This document shows positions 1 through 11,427 of a DNA stretch of 64,000 bases, one piece after another. The notes beneath the pieces are model-generated. The model did no database searches, had not been told where the DNA came from, and saw only the letters and a list, made by a program, of their open reading frames with translations. The number at the start of each line of letters is the position of its first letter. Positions within the stretch are counted from its first letter, which is position 1. Both the position numbers and the translations under genes were made by a program. This DNA comes from AC-32 sp963719275 (GTDB lineage: Bacteria; Actinomycetota; Thermoleophilia; Gaiellales; Gaiellaceae): assembly GCA_963719275.1 (NCBI GenBank), contig CAVRBT010000006.1:186001-250000 (forward strand), read 5' to 3'.

Positions 1-885
1 GCGCCGCCTGCCCGCTCCCGCCGAGACGACCAGCAGGCCGCACAGCACGAGCGCGACGCCGCCGAGTTGCAGCGCCGACGGCGACTCGTCGAGGATCGCC
101 CACGCGAAGAGCACCGACAGCACCGGCTGGAAGGTCAGCAGCACCGAGGTGAGCGCGGCCGGGAGCCGCGGGAGCGTGATCGAGATCAACAGCCAGCCGA
201 GTGCCTGTGAGGTCCACGCGAGCACGAACAGGTAACCCTGCGCCCGCAGGTCCGGCGTCAGGTCGAGGTCGCCGATCACCAGGCCGATCGGGATGGACAC
301 GAGGCCGGAGACGAGGGTCGCGTCGAAGAGCGGGCCCGCCGGGCGCCGCACATCGCGGTTCCCCTCGCGCAGCGCCAGCAGGAACGCGGAGTACGCGAGC
401 GCGGTGACGATCCCGTACGCGACCCCGAGGCCCGGATTGCGGCCGTACGCGCCGTGCTCGAAGGCGCCCGAGATCAGCACGACGCCGACGAGGGCTACGG
501 GAATCGCAACCAGCGAGCGGTTCGAGGGCCGCTCGCGCAGGATCAGCCACGCGAGCACGCCGACGAGCACGACCTGCAGGTTCCCGAGCACGGTCGCGAG
601 CCCGGCGCCCACTTGCTCGATCCCCTCGTGCCACGCGATCAGGTCGATGGCGAAGAAGACGCCGGCGAGCCACGCGAGCGCCCGCTGCTTCAGCGGCCGC
701 GCGCCGTAGCGGCGCCGCTCGAGCCACGCGAGCGGCCAGAGGATCGGCAGCGCATAGAGGCAGCGGAGGACGGCGCCGGTGGAGGGCGAGACGTGCGCGA
801 CGCGGAAGAGGATCCCGGAGAACGAGATCGCGAGCGCGCCTGCGAGCGCGACCACGATCGGCCGATCGTGCAGCGGGTCGATCAC
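1..885 (-). CDS. EamA/DMT-family transporter, 3' end outside window
   Basis: The reverse strand encodes at least 295 codons from a GTG at 885. They form about ten hydrophobic helices in the two-repeat pattern of drug/metabolite transporters (EamA family), which export small metabolites across the inner membrane. The reading starts IDPLHDRP and moves straight into the first helix. The second EamA repeat ends in a typical LTSVLLTFQPVLSVLFAW segment near the left edge. The stop codon is not in the window. The gene lies 9 bp after the spermidine-synthase-like gene but has its own -10-like box 6 nt before the GTG. Substrate cannot be told. Confidence 0.85.
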   Translation of the reverse strand, partial: MIDPLHDRPIVVALAGALAISFSGILFRVAHVSPSTGAVLRCLYALPILWPLAWLERRRYGARPLKQRALAWLAGVFFAIDLIAWHEGIEQVGAGLATVLGNLQVVLVGVLAWLILRERPSNRSLVAIPVALVGVVLISGAFEHGAYGRNPGLGVAYGIVTALAYSAFLLALREGNRDVRRPAGPLFDATLVSGLVSIPIGLVIGDLDLTPDLRAQGYLFVLAWTSQALGWLLISITLPRLPAALTSVLLTFQPVLSVLFAWAILDESPSALQLGGVALVLCGLLVVSAGAGRRR

Positions 886-891
886 GCCGCG

Positions 892-897
892 AGGCTA
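892..897 (-). promoter_or_regulatory. Leaderless-type -10 box for the EamA gene
   Basis: TAGCCT on the minus strand ends 6 nt before the GTG at 885. No ribosome-binding site fits between, so transcription probably starts at the start codon. It lies inside the last codons of the upstream gene. Confidence 0.4.
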
Positions 898-2400
898 GCG
901 ACCCGGCGCTGTCGGTAACGCGGGCTCGTCGTGGGTGCCGCCGCGCTCGACCTCCTGGATGATCATGCGGTCGGTCAACCACTCGACTGGCGCGCGGTCG
1001 TCGGTCAGCGGGCTCCCGTGGGGGCGCACCGGCGCGAGGCGGTCGCGGAAGAGCGGCAGCAGGAGCCGGAGCTTCCCGCGCGCGCGGCCGGCGCGCTGTT
1101 CCAGCTCCGCCCTCGTCACCGGCTCGCGCAGCGCGAAGAGGACGTCGTTGTAGCGCAGCGCGCGCCAGCGCCAGGCCTGCGGGAACGCCGTCAGCAGCGT
1201 CGTCCCGACGGCGTCGGAGAGCTTGCGGTCGCCGGGGGTGGCGGCGACGTTCAGCGCGACCATTCCGCCCCGCCGCAGATGCTCGCGCGCGAGCCGGAAG
1301 AACTCGCTCGTCGCGAGGTAGAACGGGACGTACGGCTGGCGATAGGCGTCGACGACGATCAGGTCGTAGCGCTTGTGCGTCCGCTCCAGGAACGGCCGGC
1401 CATCCGCGGCGATCAGACGCATCCTCGGGTTGTCGCCGGCGCCGAACCAGCGGCGCGCGACGGTGTTCAGCTCGGGGTCGAGCTCGACCCCGTCGATCGC
1501 CGTCCCCGGGTAGTACCGCCCGTACGCGCGGCCGATCGTCCCGCCCGCGTTGCCGATCACGAGCATTTCCTGCGTCGGCCGTTCGAGCAGCGGCGGCAGC
1601 ATCAGGAAGAGGTCCCAGTAGCGGCCGGTGAGCACGGTATGGGGGCGCCAGGTCGAGTGGCTGACGACACCCTCGTTCAGCTCGAGGTCGCGGCCGCCGT
1701 TGCCGTCGGAGACCACGCGGATGTACTGATACTCGGACTCCGTCTCGAAGAGCGCGCTCTTGACCGCTGCGGGCGGAATCGCCAGCAGGGCGGCGGCCGC
1801 CACCGGTGCCAGCACCCACGCGCGGCCGGCAAGCAGCGCGGAGCCGAGGGCGACGCACGCCGCGGTGGCGACGATCGTCCGCTGCGTGCCGATCCACGGG
1901 ATCAGGACGAGCGCCGCGAGAAAGGTCCCGGCGAGGCTGCCGGCGGTCGACAGGGCATACAGCCGCCCCGCGACGCGCCCGGCCTCCTCCACGGTCTGCA
2001 GCCCGAGCCGCACGAGGAACGGCGCCGCCGCGCCGAGCGCGGTCACCGGCACCGCGAACAGCGCGAGCGCGGCGAAGAAAGACCCGACGACCGACCCGAC
2101 CGCGACCGAGTCCACGCCCTCGACCGCCCAGCGCAGCAGCGGACGCGCGGCGAACGGCGTCACCGCGAGCGCCGCTGCCGCGACGAGCAGGATCGCCGCC
2201 AGCACCCGCGGCTCCGGCCGCCGGTCGGCCAGCCGGCCCCCGAGCCAGTAGCCGAGCGCGAGGTACGCGAGCGTCAGCCCGATGATGTTCGCCCAGACCA
2301 CCGTCGAGGCGCCGAAGTAGGGCGCGAGCAGGCGCGAGGCCGAGATCTCCGTCGAGAGGGTGGCGCCTCCGACCAGGAACGCGACGAGACCGAGCCTCAC
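895..2400 (-). CDS. Membrane protein fused to spermidine-synthase-like domain
   Basis: A 501-residue protein from a GTG at 2400. The first ~240 residues are 7-8 hydrophobic helices beginning RLGLVAFLVGGATL. The C-terminal half is a spermidine-synthase-type Rossmann fold with the glycine-rich strand MLVIGNAGGTIG, an acidic EL(D) strand end and a YDLIVVDAY strand. Such SpeE-membrane fusions are common in bacteria and their reaction is mostly unproven; the canonical DSSDP-type motif is replaced by VVDAYRQ, so true polyamine synthesis is doubtful. A longer in-frame reading extends into clpC but is antisense-like and was rejected. The TAGAAC box 7 nt upstream supports the chosen start. Confidence 0.8.
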   Translation of the reverse strand: MRLGLVAFLVGGATLSTEISASRLLAPYFGASTVVWANIIGLTLAYLALGYWLGGRLADRRPEPRVLAAILLVAAAALAVTPFAARPLLRWAVEGVDSVAVGSVVGSFFAALALFAVPVTALGAAAPFLVRLGLQTVEEAGRVAGRLYALSTAGSLAGTFLAALVLIPWIGTQRTIVATAACVALGSALLAGRAWVLAPVAAAALLAIPPAAVKSALFETESEYQYIRVVSDGNGGRDLELNEGVVSHSTWRPHTVLTGRYWDLFLMLPPLLERPTQEMLVIGNAGGTIGRAYGRYYPGTAIDGVELDPELNTVARRWFGAGDNPRMRLIAADGRPFLERTHKRYDLIVVDAYRQPYVPFYLATSEFFRLAREHLRRGGMVALNVAATPGDRKLSDAVGTTLLTAFPQAWRWRALRYNDVLFALREPVTRAELEQRAGRARGKLRLLLPLFRDRLAPVRPHGSPLTDDRAPVEWLTDRMIIQEVERGGTHDEPALPTAPGR

Positions 2401-2407
2401 AGGCGAG

Positions 2408-2413
2408 GTTCTA
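2408..2413 (-). promoter_or_regulatory. Leaderless-type -10 box for the spermidine-synthase-like gene
   Basis: TAGAAC on the minus strand ends 7 nt before the GTG at 2400, with no Shine-Dalgarno sequence between. Confidence 0.4.
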
Positions 2414-2477
2414 GCGCACGACGAGCTACGGCGGCCGGCCGACGAAGAACCTCTCCGGCCTTCAGCGCCGGATCGCG

Positions 2478-5003
<2,526 letters not shown>

Positions 5004-5071
5004 GTCGCTTCTTCCTTCCCCCGCTAAAGTGCCGCGGATTCGCTGAGGAGCCCATCGTAGCGAACGGGTCG

Positions 5072-5089
5072 GGGGGTGACGGTACCCCC
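5072..5089. other. Short hairpin upstream of clpC
   Basis: GGGGGT and ACCCCC arms flank a 6-nt loop about 70 nt upstream of the clpC start. It could be part of the clpC leader or control region. No known operator is recognised. Confidence 0.25.
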
Positions 5090-5144
5090 GGACGGGTCAT
5101 CCGGGGAGTATCTTCGCAGCTCCGAGTCGCGTTGAATCAGCGCT

Positions 5145-5303
5145 ATGGGGATGGGTCGGAGGGCGCTCTCGCTGCTTCTGTTCGTGGCGGGCTACGTGAT
5201 GCTGGCGACCGTCGAGCCGATCGTCGCGGCCGGGCCGGCGCTGACGAGCTTCCTCGCCGCGACCCTGGTTCTCGCGCGGGAATCGGAGCCCGCTCGCATC
5301 TAA
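5145..5303 (+). CDS. Possible small membrane protein (52 aa)
   Basis: An ATG at 5145 opens 52 codons reading MGMGRRALSLLLFVAGYVML and then a second hydrophobic stretch (ALTSFLAATLVLA), ending in TAA. Two short helices after a basic N-terminus suggest an inner-membrane miniprotein. There is no ribosome-binding site or clear -10, so coding is only supported by composition and the gap between clpC and the cupin. Unrecognised. Confidence 0.35.
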   Translation: MGMGRRALSLLLFVAGYVMLATVEPIVAAGPALTSFLAATLVLARESEPARI

Positions 5304-5314
5304 GGAAGCGAGCG
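5291..5314 (+). terminator. Weak terminator-like hairpin after the small ORF
   Basis: CGCTCGC and GCGAGCG pair across a 10-nt loop that contains the TAA of the small ORF. There is no T-run. Confidence 0.2.
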
Positions 5315-5460
5315 GCCGCCCCGGGCGGCGGGGCGGCACGCTCAACCGCGTGATCCGTCGGCGGTCGGGCGGCCACCGCACTCCTGCTCGAGAGGTGCAT
5401 CGGCCTGCGGTTACTCGGCCTCGCGGACAATCACTCCGCCGAGCCACCCCATTCGAGGGA

Positions 5461-5466
5461 TAGGCT
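5461..5466 (+). promoter_or_regulatory. Leaderless-type -10 box for the cupin gene
   Basis: TAGGCT ends 7 nt before the GTG at 5474, with no ribosome-binding site. Confidence 0.45.
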
Positions 5467-5473
5467 CGCTTGC

Positions 5474-5785
5474 GTGGCGCTCTTCGAGGTGGCGGAGGTG
5501 CAGAAGCGCCTGGCGGCCGGGACCGGCGGCTACGAGATCGTGCACCGCTCGCCGGGCCTCGAGATCGGCGTCTACGTGCTCGTGGCGCCCGAGCCCGACC
5601 GCCAGTCGCCGCACGAGGACGACGAGGTCTACGTCGTGCTCGAAGGACGCGGCGTGCTCACCGTCGAGGACGAGCAGATCCCGGTCGAGGAGGGGAAGGC
5701 GGTCTTCGTCCCGGCCGGCGCCGAGCACCGCTTCACCGGCTACGAGGGCCTCAGCCTGCTCGTGATCTTTACGCGCCCGGACTGA
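5474..5785 (+). CDS. Small cupin-fold protein
   Basis: A 103-residue single-domain cupin beginning at GTG. The conserved barrel motifs are visible: SPHEDDEVYVVLEGRGVL (motif 1, metal ligands H and E) and PAGAEHRF (motif 2, the third histidine). Small stand-alone cupins bind a metal and act as isomerases, dioxygenases or sensors; nothing here picks one. It sits alone between clpC and the polysaccharide locus and converges on the sugar transferase. Confidence 0.85.
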   Translation: MALFEVAEVQKRLAAGTGGYEIVHRSPGLEIGVYVLVAPEPDRQSPHEDDEVYVVLEGRGVLTVEDEQIPVEEGKAVFVPAGAEHRFTGYEGLSLLVIFTRPD

Positions 5786-5792
5786 GGCGGCG

Positions 5793-7265
5793 CTACTCGC
5801 CCTTGGCAAAGTAGCCGACGACCGCCCAGCAGGTCATCAGCAGGATCTTCACGTCGAGCCAGAGCGACCAGTTCTCGATGTAGAAGTTGTCCCACTCGAC
5901 GCGGTCGCGGAGCGAGGTCTTGCCGCGCAGTCCGTGCACCTGCGCCCAGCCGGTGATTCCGGCCTTGACGCGGTGGCGCTCGCCGTAGCGGTAGATGCTC
6001 TCCCCGAACAGGCGCGCGAAGTCGGGCCGCTCGGGGCGCGGGCCGATCAGGCTCATGTCGCCCTTGAGCACGTTCAGCAGCTGCGGCAGCTCGTCGAGCG
6101 AGGTCCGGCGCAGCAGCGTGCCGAAGCGGGAGCGGCGGTCGTCGCCCTCCACGCCTCCGGGCGCGGTGTCGGGCGGAAGGTCGGGGACCACGAGCGGCTC
6201 GGAGGGCGCCCGCATCGAGCGGAACTTGAGCATCTCGAACTCGCGCCCGTCGCGACCCGACCGGGGCTGGCGGAAGAAGACCGGCCGCCCCACCGAGATC
6301 AGCGTGCCCAGCGCGAGCGCGAGCAGGAGCGGCGAGCTCAGCACGAGCACCGCCGCTGCGACGATGCGGTCGACGATGTACTTGAGCGCGAACTGCCAAC
6401 CCTTTGGGTTCGTCCGGCGCGCCGAGAGCAGCGGCAGGCCGCCGATGTGCTCGATGTTCACGCGCTCGGTCACACGCTCGAAAAGGCGCGGTACGAGCGA
6501 GACCGGGACGCCGAGCTCCTCGCAGCGCTCGACCTCGCGCAGGAGCACCTCGTTCGGCGCGGTCGAGAAGGTGATGACCACGTGCTCGATCCCGTGCTGC
6601 TCGATCAGCCGCTCGAGATCCCAGCTGGCCCCGAGCACGGGCACGGGCAGGCGCGCCTCGTCGAGCGGCTCCTTGTCGAGGAAGCCGACCGGCTTGAGGC
6701 CGAGCTCCGGATTGTCGAGCAGCCGCGTCGCGGTCAGCGCGCCGACGCGGCCGGCACCCACGATCAGGGTCGGCCTGGCCAGCTCGCCGTGGCGCCGTGC
6801 CATCAGCTGCGTCCAGTCGAACGCGACGCGGCCCGCGGCGAGGTAGACGGTGGTGAAGGCCAGCAGCCGCAGAGACTGGCCGGCGAGGTCGTCCACGTCC
6901 CCCGGCAGGAGGATCCGGAGGGTGAGCAGCGTCATCGAGGCGATCACCACGGCGGTGACGACCCGCTTGAGGTTGTCCAGCATCGATAGGCGCAGCCGCC
7001 AGTCGTAGAGACCACGGCGCGCGAGGAGGCCGACAACCAGCGCCGCATACGCGAGCAGCCAGAGCGGTTGCGTCTGGGGAACGCCCGCGCTCCCGGCGGT
7101 CAGCTCGGAGATGAGCGCCGCCATGAGCAGCATCAAGCCGTCGAGGAGGAGGGCTCCCCGCGCCCAGGAGCCGAAGCCTCGAGCGCGCCGTGCAGGTGCG
7201 ACGCGTTCGAGCGCAAGGGGCTCGAGCGCGGGAAGCGCCTCAGCGTTCAGGGGGCGCGTGGCCAT
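5793..7265 (-). CDS. Polyprenyl-phosphate glycosylphosphotransferase (priming sugar transferase)
   Basis: A 490-residue WbaP/EpsL-type enzyme that moves a sugar-1-phosphate from a nucleotide sugar to undecaprenyl phosphate, the first membrane step of polysaccharide assembly. Four to five N-terminal helices (~30-165) precede a Rossmann-like domain (LIVGAGRVGALTA). The C-terminal bacterial sugar transferase domain begins with a membrane hairpin (YIVDRIVAAAVLVL) and carries FEMLKFRSM, DELPQLLNVLKGDMSLIGPRP and W-x-V motifs. It opens the surface-polysaccharide locus and points away from the other genes. Confidence 0.93.
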   Translation of the reverse strand: MATRPLNAEALPALEPLALERVAPARRARGFGSWARGALLLDGLMLLMAALISELTAGSAGVPQTQPLWLLAYAALVVGLLARRGLYDWRLRLSMLDNLKRVVTAVVIASMTLLTLRILLPGDVDDLAGQSLRLLAFTTVYLAAGRVAFDWTQLMARRHGELARPTLIVGAGRVGALTATRLLDNPELGLKPVGFLDKEPLDEARLPVPVLGASWDLERLIEQHGIEHVVITFSTAPNEVLLREVERCEELGVPVSLVPRLFERVTERVNIEHIGGLPLLSARRTNPKGWQFALKYIVDRIVAAAVLVLSSPLLLALALGTLISVGRPVFFRQPRSGRDGREFEMLKFRSMRAPSEPLVVPDLPPDTAPGGVEGDDRRSRFGTLLRRTSLDELPQLLNVLKGDMSLIGPRPERPDFARLFGESIYRYGERHRVKAGITGWAQVHGLRGKTSLRDRVEWDNFYIENWSLWLDVKILLMTCWAVVGYFAKGE

Positions 7266-7303
7266 GCCGCAGGCAGGTGTTGCCGCTTGCTCCGCTTACC
7301 CGT

Positions 7304-7666
7304 CTACTGCTGCCGCGAGTGACCGAGCTTGCGCAGGGTCGTCCCGGCACCGACGAGCAGCACGCCGCCGACGGCCATGAGCACCAGGTCGAGGCCCGTG
7401 AAGGGGAGCCCGCCGGACGTCTTCACGGCCTGCGCGCCCAGCGCCTGCTGGACCGCGCCCTGCACGCCCACACGCGGGTAGCCCTGCACCGCCGCGTACT
7501 TGAGGGCGGCCTTCAGGTCCGCCTTCGAGTACGAGTGATCGAGCCGCCCGTTGTCGGCGTAATCACGGTAAATCTGCTGTGGGGTGGCGGCCACGGCCGC
7601 AGGAGCGGCGACCACCATGCCCACCGCGCAGGCGAGCAGCCCCAGTACCAACACACGACGCCACAT
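7304..7666 (-). CDS. Small secreted protein with LPFTG sortase-type anchor
   Basis: A 120-residue protein with a signal peptide (RRVLVLGLLACAVGMVVAA, cleavage near AVAA-TP), a ~55-residue mature domain, then LPFTG at 87-91, a hydrophobic helix (92-109) and a basic tail (RKLGHSRQQ). This is the classic cell-wall sorting signal cut by sortase between T and G. The mature part (QIYRDYADNGRLDHSYSKADL) is not recognised. It lies between the priming transferase and a ligase-like gene, so it may be a surface partner of the polysaccharide. No sortase is in the window. A strong GGAGGAGGAGGG ribosome site precedes the ATG. Confidence 0.8.
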   Translation of the reverse strand: MWRRVLVLGLLACAVGMVVAAPAAVAATPQQIYRDYADNGRLDHSYSKADLKAALKYAAVQGYPRVGVQGAVQQALGAQAVKTSGGLPFTGLDLVLMAVGGVLLVGAGTTLRKLGHSRQQ

Positions 7667-7790
7667 CTCGTGTCCCTCCTCCTCCTGATCTTCCGATCAG
7701 GTTTCCGATACGCCTGCCGGGCCTTCCCCAGCCCGGTCTTGCCGCAGAATTGCCCCTCTCGGGATTTTCGAATCCCGTCCGAACGAACTG
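7667..7790 (-). promoter_or_regulatory. Structured 5' leader of the LPFTG gene
   Basis: Read on the minus strand, this leader has three successive stems: GGGATT/AATCCC, a GC-rich CCGGGC/GCCCGG stem, and CTGATC-GGAA-GATCAG. The last stem abuts the GGAGGAGG ribosome site. No known riboswitch class was recognised; a regulatory leader is inference. Confidence 0.3.
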
Positions 7791-7869
7791 CGAACACAAC
7801 GTAGTTGTACTCACGCTATCTGACAAGCCTAAAACGGGGCATTCCTCGCAAAACCCGAACATTCCTTTC

Positions 7870-9722
7870 GTGACAGACGGATCGGCAGCTCGTTCTCTTC
7901 CTGCGATCGCCCTCCTCGCGCTCACGGGAGTGCTCGCGTGGACCGAGACCGGGAGCATCGAGGCGCGCGACTGGCTGCTCTACGCAATCCTCGCGTTGCT
8001 GCTGCTGGCGCTCGTGCTGGCGGTCGGCGTCGCGGCGGTGCCGCCTCGTGCCGCCCTCGTCGGACTCGGCGCGCTGCTGCTGTTCGCGATCTGGCAGGCG
8101 ATCTCCGCGGCCTGGTCGCCGCTGCCTTCGCTCGCGCGCGACGACGCGCTGCTGACGCTGTTCTACGCCGCTGCCTTCGCGGTCGCGCTGCTGACGGTTC
8201 GAGGCCAGGCCGAGGGGTTGATCGTGACCGCCGGGGTGGCGGCGCTCGGCGGCGGGCTTGCCGTGGCCACGGCATTCGCGGTGCGCTACGGCTCCGACCC
8301 CGCGCCCTACTTCGTCGGCGACGGGCGGCTCGCCTGGCCGGTGACGTACCCGAACGGCGACGCGGCAATCTTCCTCGTCGGGCTGTGGCCTGCCCTCGTG
8401 CTGGCTGCGGAGCGCCGGCTGCCGAGCCTCCTTCGCGGGCTCGCGCTCGGAGCCGGGGTCGCGGCGCTTGCCGGCTGGCTCCTGACGCAGAGCAAGGGTG
8501 GAGGAGTCGGGCTCCTGGCCTCCGCGGTCGTCGTATTCGCGGTCAGCCCGCAGCGGCTGCGGCTGCTCGTCCCGCGGCGATCGCGGCCGTGCTCGTCGGG
8601 CCGCAGTTCCGGCCGCTGACGGACCCGTTCAACGCGGGGCCCGAGTTCACGTCCGCGGCACGGCACGGCGCGTTCACGCTCTTCTGGCTCGTTGCGGCGG
8701 CGATCGCGGCCGGGACCGTCTACGCGCTGCTCGACCGGCGGATCGAGGTCTCGGCGCGTGTCCGGCGGGTCGCGGGGATCGTCGTGGCCGCGCTCGCGGT
8801 AGCCGCCGCGGTCGGGGCGGTCGCCGCCTTCTTCGCGTCGGTCGACCACCCGCGCCGTTTCGCCGCCGACAAGTGGGACGCGTTCAAGCACCTGCCCACG
8901 AACGAGCAGGCGCAGACGCACTTCGTCAGCCTCGGCTCGAACCGCTACGACTTCTGGCGCGTCGCCCTGCACGAGTTCGCCGACCACCCGCTCGCCGGGA
9001 TCGGCGACCGCGGCTTCGGGCCCGCGTACCTCGTCGAGGGGCGGAGCAGCGAGACCCCGGCGCGCGCGCACTCGGTCGAGCTGGACGCGCTCAGCGAGCT
9101 AGGCGTCCCAGGGCTGCTGCTACTGGTGGTCGGGCTCGGCGGGCCGCTGCTTGTCTGCTTCCGTCGGCTGCGCTTACGCGAGCCCACGGCCACCGCGGCC
9201 TTCGCGGCGAGCGCGTACTGGCTCGTGCACGCCTCGGGCGACTGGAACTGGACGATCCCGGCACTCGGCGTGCCGTTCTTCGTCCTGCTCGGGGCCGGTG
9301 CTGCCGGACGCGCGGGTGCGCTGCGGCCGGTGGTCGCGTGGACCGGCGCGGGAGTGGCCGTCGCGGCGGCGGTGCTCGCATTCGCGCCGCCGTGGCTCTC
9401 CGCGCGCCTCTCCGACCAGGCACTCGAGAGCTCGGCCTCGCGCGCATCGGACCTGCGGTGGGCTCGCCGGCTCGACCCGCTGTCGGTGCAGCCGTACTTC
9501 GTGGAGGCGCAGACCGCGCCAACGCCCGCGGCGGCGATCGCGCCGCTGCGCAAGGCCGTCGACAAGCAGCCGCGCTCAGCGGAGGCGCGGTACGAGCTGG
9601 GGCTCGCCTACACACGGGCGGGACGGCCCGCAGAAGCGCGCGCCGAGCTGCGCGTCGCACTCGCGCTCAGCCCGCGCGCGGTGGAGATTCAGGACGCGCT
9701 CAGACGCGTCATGGAGCGTTAG
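7870..9722 (+). pseudogene. O-antigen ligase/polymerase-like protein with TPR tail, one frameshift
   Basis: A Wzy/WaaL-type membrane protein that joins or polymerises lipid-linked sugar chains. Helices begin at GTG 7870 (SLPAIALLALTGVLAW). The loop motif of the Wzy_C family follows (FWRVALHEFADHPLAGIGDRGFG, then AHSVELDALSELG), and the C-terminus is a TPR-like tail (AEARYELGLAYTRAGRPAEA). The frame shifts by one base at about 8571-8576 (CTCGTCCCGCGGCG); adding one base to the C run rejoins LRLLVP to AAIAAVLVGP. If corrected it encodes 617 residues. Both halves keep coding character, so a sequencing error or very recent mutation is likely. Confidence 0.8.
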
Positions 9723-9728
9723 TACGCT
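9723..9728 (+). promoter_or_regulatory. Leaderless-type -10 box for the epimerase gene
   Basis: TACGCT ends 6 nt before the ATG at 9735. Confidence 0.35.
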
Positions 9729-9734
9729 TCGCCC

Positions 9735-10742
9735 ATGAGCAAGAAGGCTCTCGTTACGGGCGGGGCGGGCTTCATCGGCTCCCACCTCGCCGACCGGCTG
9801 CTGGCCGACGGGTGGGAGGTCTTCGCACTCGACGACGTCTCCACGGGGTCGCTCGACAACATCGCGCATCTGCGCGACCGACCGGACTTCCACCTCGTGG
9901 TGGACTCCGTCCTCTCCCCCGCGGTAGTGAGCGAGGTCGTACACAAGTGCGACGTCGTCTTTCACCTGGCCGCGGCCGTCGGCGTGCGCCTGATCGTCGA
10001 GCAGCCCGTCCACACGATGGTCACAAATGTCCAGGGCACCGAGACCGTGCTCGGCTACTGCAGCAAGTTCGGCAAGCGCGTGCTGGTCGCGTCGAGCTCC
10101 GAGGTCTACGGCGACCACCGCGAGGAGCGGCCGCTCACGGAGACCGACCGCCGTGTGTACGGGCCTACCACCGAGAAGCGCTGGCTCTACGCCGACTCGA
10201 AGGCCATGGACGAGCACCTCGCGCTCTCGTACCACCTCGAGCGCGGCCTCGACGCCGTCGTCGTGCGACTGTTCAACACCGTCGGCCCCAGACAGAGCGG
10301 GCGCTACGGGATGGTCGTCCCCCGCTTCGTCGAGCGCGCCCTCGCTGGGTCGCCGCTGGAGATCCACGGCGAGGGGAACCAGACGCGCTCCTTCTGCCAC
10401 GTCTCCGACACCGTCCGCGCGCTCTGCGCCCTCATGGACGCGACCGAGATCGGCGGCGAGATCTTCAACGTCGGCTCCTCCGAGCGCGTCAGCATCCTCG
10501 AGCTGGCTGAGCGCGTGAGGGCCGCGACCGGCAGCGACTCGCCGGTCGAGTTCGTTCCGTACGACGAGGTCTACGGCCAGGGCATCGAGGACACGCTTCA
10601 CCGCGAGCCGGCCACGACGAAGATCCGCGACGCGATCGGGTGGCAGACGACCCTCGACCTCGACCGGATCATCGCGGACGTCATCGAGCACACGCGCGGC
10701 AGAACGCCCCCGGCGCGAACGGAGCCCATCGGCCGCCAGTAG
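9735..10742 (+). CDS. NAD-dependent nucleotide-sugar epimerase/dehydratase
   Basis: A 335-residue extended SDR. It has the NAD-binding GGAGFIGSHL near the N-terminus, the SSSEVYG strand, and the catalytic YADSK (YxxxK). The fold resembles UDP-glucose 4-epimerase and UDP-glucuronate decarboxylase families, which act on nucleotide-linked sugars in the cytoplasm. The substrate cannot be fixed from motifs. It likely supplies an activated sugar to the surrounding polysaccharide locus and is followed at once by the PIG-L gene. Confidence 0.9.
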   Translation: MSKKALVTGGAGFIGSHLADRLLADGWEVFALDDVSTGSLDNIAHLRDRPDFHLVVDSVLSPAVVSEVVHKCDVVFHLAAAVGVRLIVEQPVHTMVTNVQGTETVLGYCSKFGKRVLVASSSEVYGDHREERPLTETDRRVYGPTTEKRWLYADSKAMDEHLALSYHLERGLDAVVVRLFNTVGPRQSGRYGMVVPRFVERALAGSPLEIHGEGNQTRSFCHVSDTVRALCALMDATEIGGEIFNVGSSERVSILELAERVRAATGSDSPVEFVPYDEVYGQGIEDTLHREPATTKIRDAIGWQTTLDLDRIIADVIEHTRGRTPPARTEPIGRQ

Positions 10743-11427
10743 CGCGAACGTCGCCCGGTGGCTCGGGCTTCTCGGCGGCAAGCGCCTGCAGGGCACGGTC
10801 GCCGTCCTCTCTCCGCATCTCGACGACGCCGCGCTGTCCCTGGGCGCGGCGCTCGCGGCCGCACGCGGCAATGTGCACGTGGTGACGGTGCTCGCCGGCG
10901 ACCCGGCGTCCGACCACCCGGCCGGCGAGTGGGACGCCGGCGCCGGCTTCCGCACCGCGGGCGAGGCCGCGAGGGTGCGCCGGGTCGAGGACGAGCTCGC
11001 CTGCCGCGACTTGGGCGCGCGGCCGGTGTGGCTGCCCTTCAACGACCACCAGTACCCGCGCGATGGAGACGACGACACGATCTGGGCGGCGCTCGAGGAT
11101 GCGCTCGCGGGAGCGGAGACGGTGCTCGTGCCCGGGCACCCGCTGATGCACCCGGACCACGCGTGGCTCGAGGGGCTCGTGCGCAGCCGCGGGCTCCTCG
11201 GCAGGCGGGTAGGCCGCTACGTCGAGCAGCCGTACACGGCCGCCTGGAGCCACGCCTCTGGCGACTGGGCCGTTCTCGGGGCGGCCGGGGTGCACCGGTT
11301 GGCGAAGCTCCGCGCCTGCCGTCGTTACCGGACGCAGCTTCCGCTGATGGCGCCCGAGGCTCGGAGCCTGTGGCGCCTGACGCGCTACGAGGCGGGCCGC
11401 GGCGGCGAGTCCGTGCGATGGGACTAG
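10741..11427 (+). CDS. PIG-L family deacetylase with no visible start codon
   Basis: About 228 residues of a GlcNAc-PI/bacillithiol-type zinc deacetylase. The metal motif reads SPHLDDAALSLG (usually PHPDDE), and the second ligand region is GHPLMHPDHAWL. The frame is open from 10519 but has no ATG, GTG or TTG before the first motif. One extra G after 10740 would create GTGAGC, giving the 4-bp GTGA stop/start overlap seen elsewhere here and a protein beginning VSANVARWLGLL. Without that, only a CTG at 10786 could serve. It probably trims N-acetyl groups from a locus sugar. Its last codons overlap the convergent methyltransferase by 4 bp. Confidence 0.75.
   Translation, partial: SANVARWLGLLGGKRLQGTVAVLSPHLDDAALSLGAALAAARGNVHVVTVLAGDPASDHPAGEWDAGAGFRTAGEAARVRRVEDELACRDLGARPVWLPFNDHQYPRDGDDDTIWAALEDALAGAETVLVPGHPLMHPDHAWLEGLVRSRGLLGRRVGRYVEQPYTAAWSHASGDWAVLGAAGVHRLAKLRACRRYRTQLPLMAPEARSLWRLTRYEAGRGGESVRWD

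Noticed and set aside
895..2400. True spermidine synthase
   Set aside because: The membrane half and the altered acidic motif place it with SpeE-like fusions of unproven activity.
7667..7790. c-di-GMP or other named riboswitch in the LPFTG leader
   Set aside because: The stems do not carry the conserved GEMM-I or ydaO sequence blocks, so only an unnamed structured leader is claimed.
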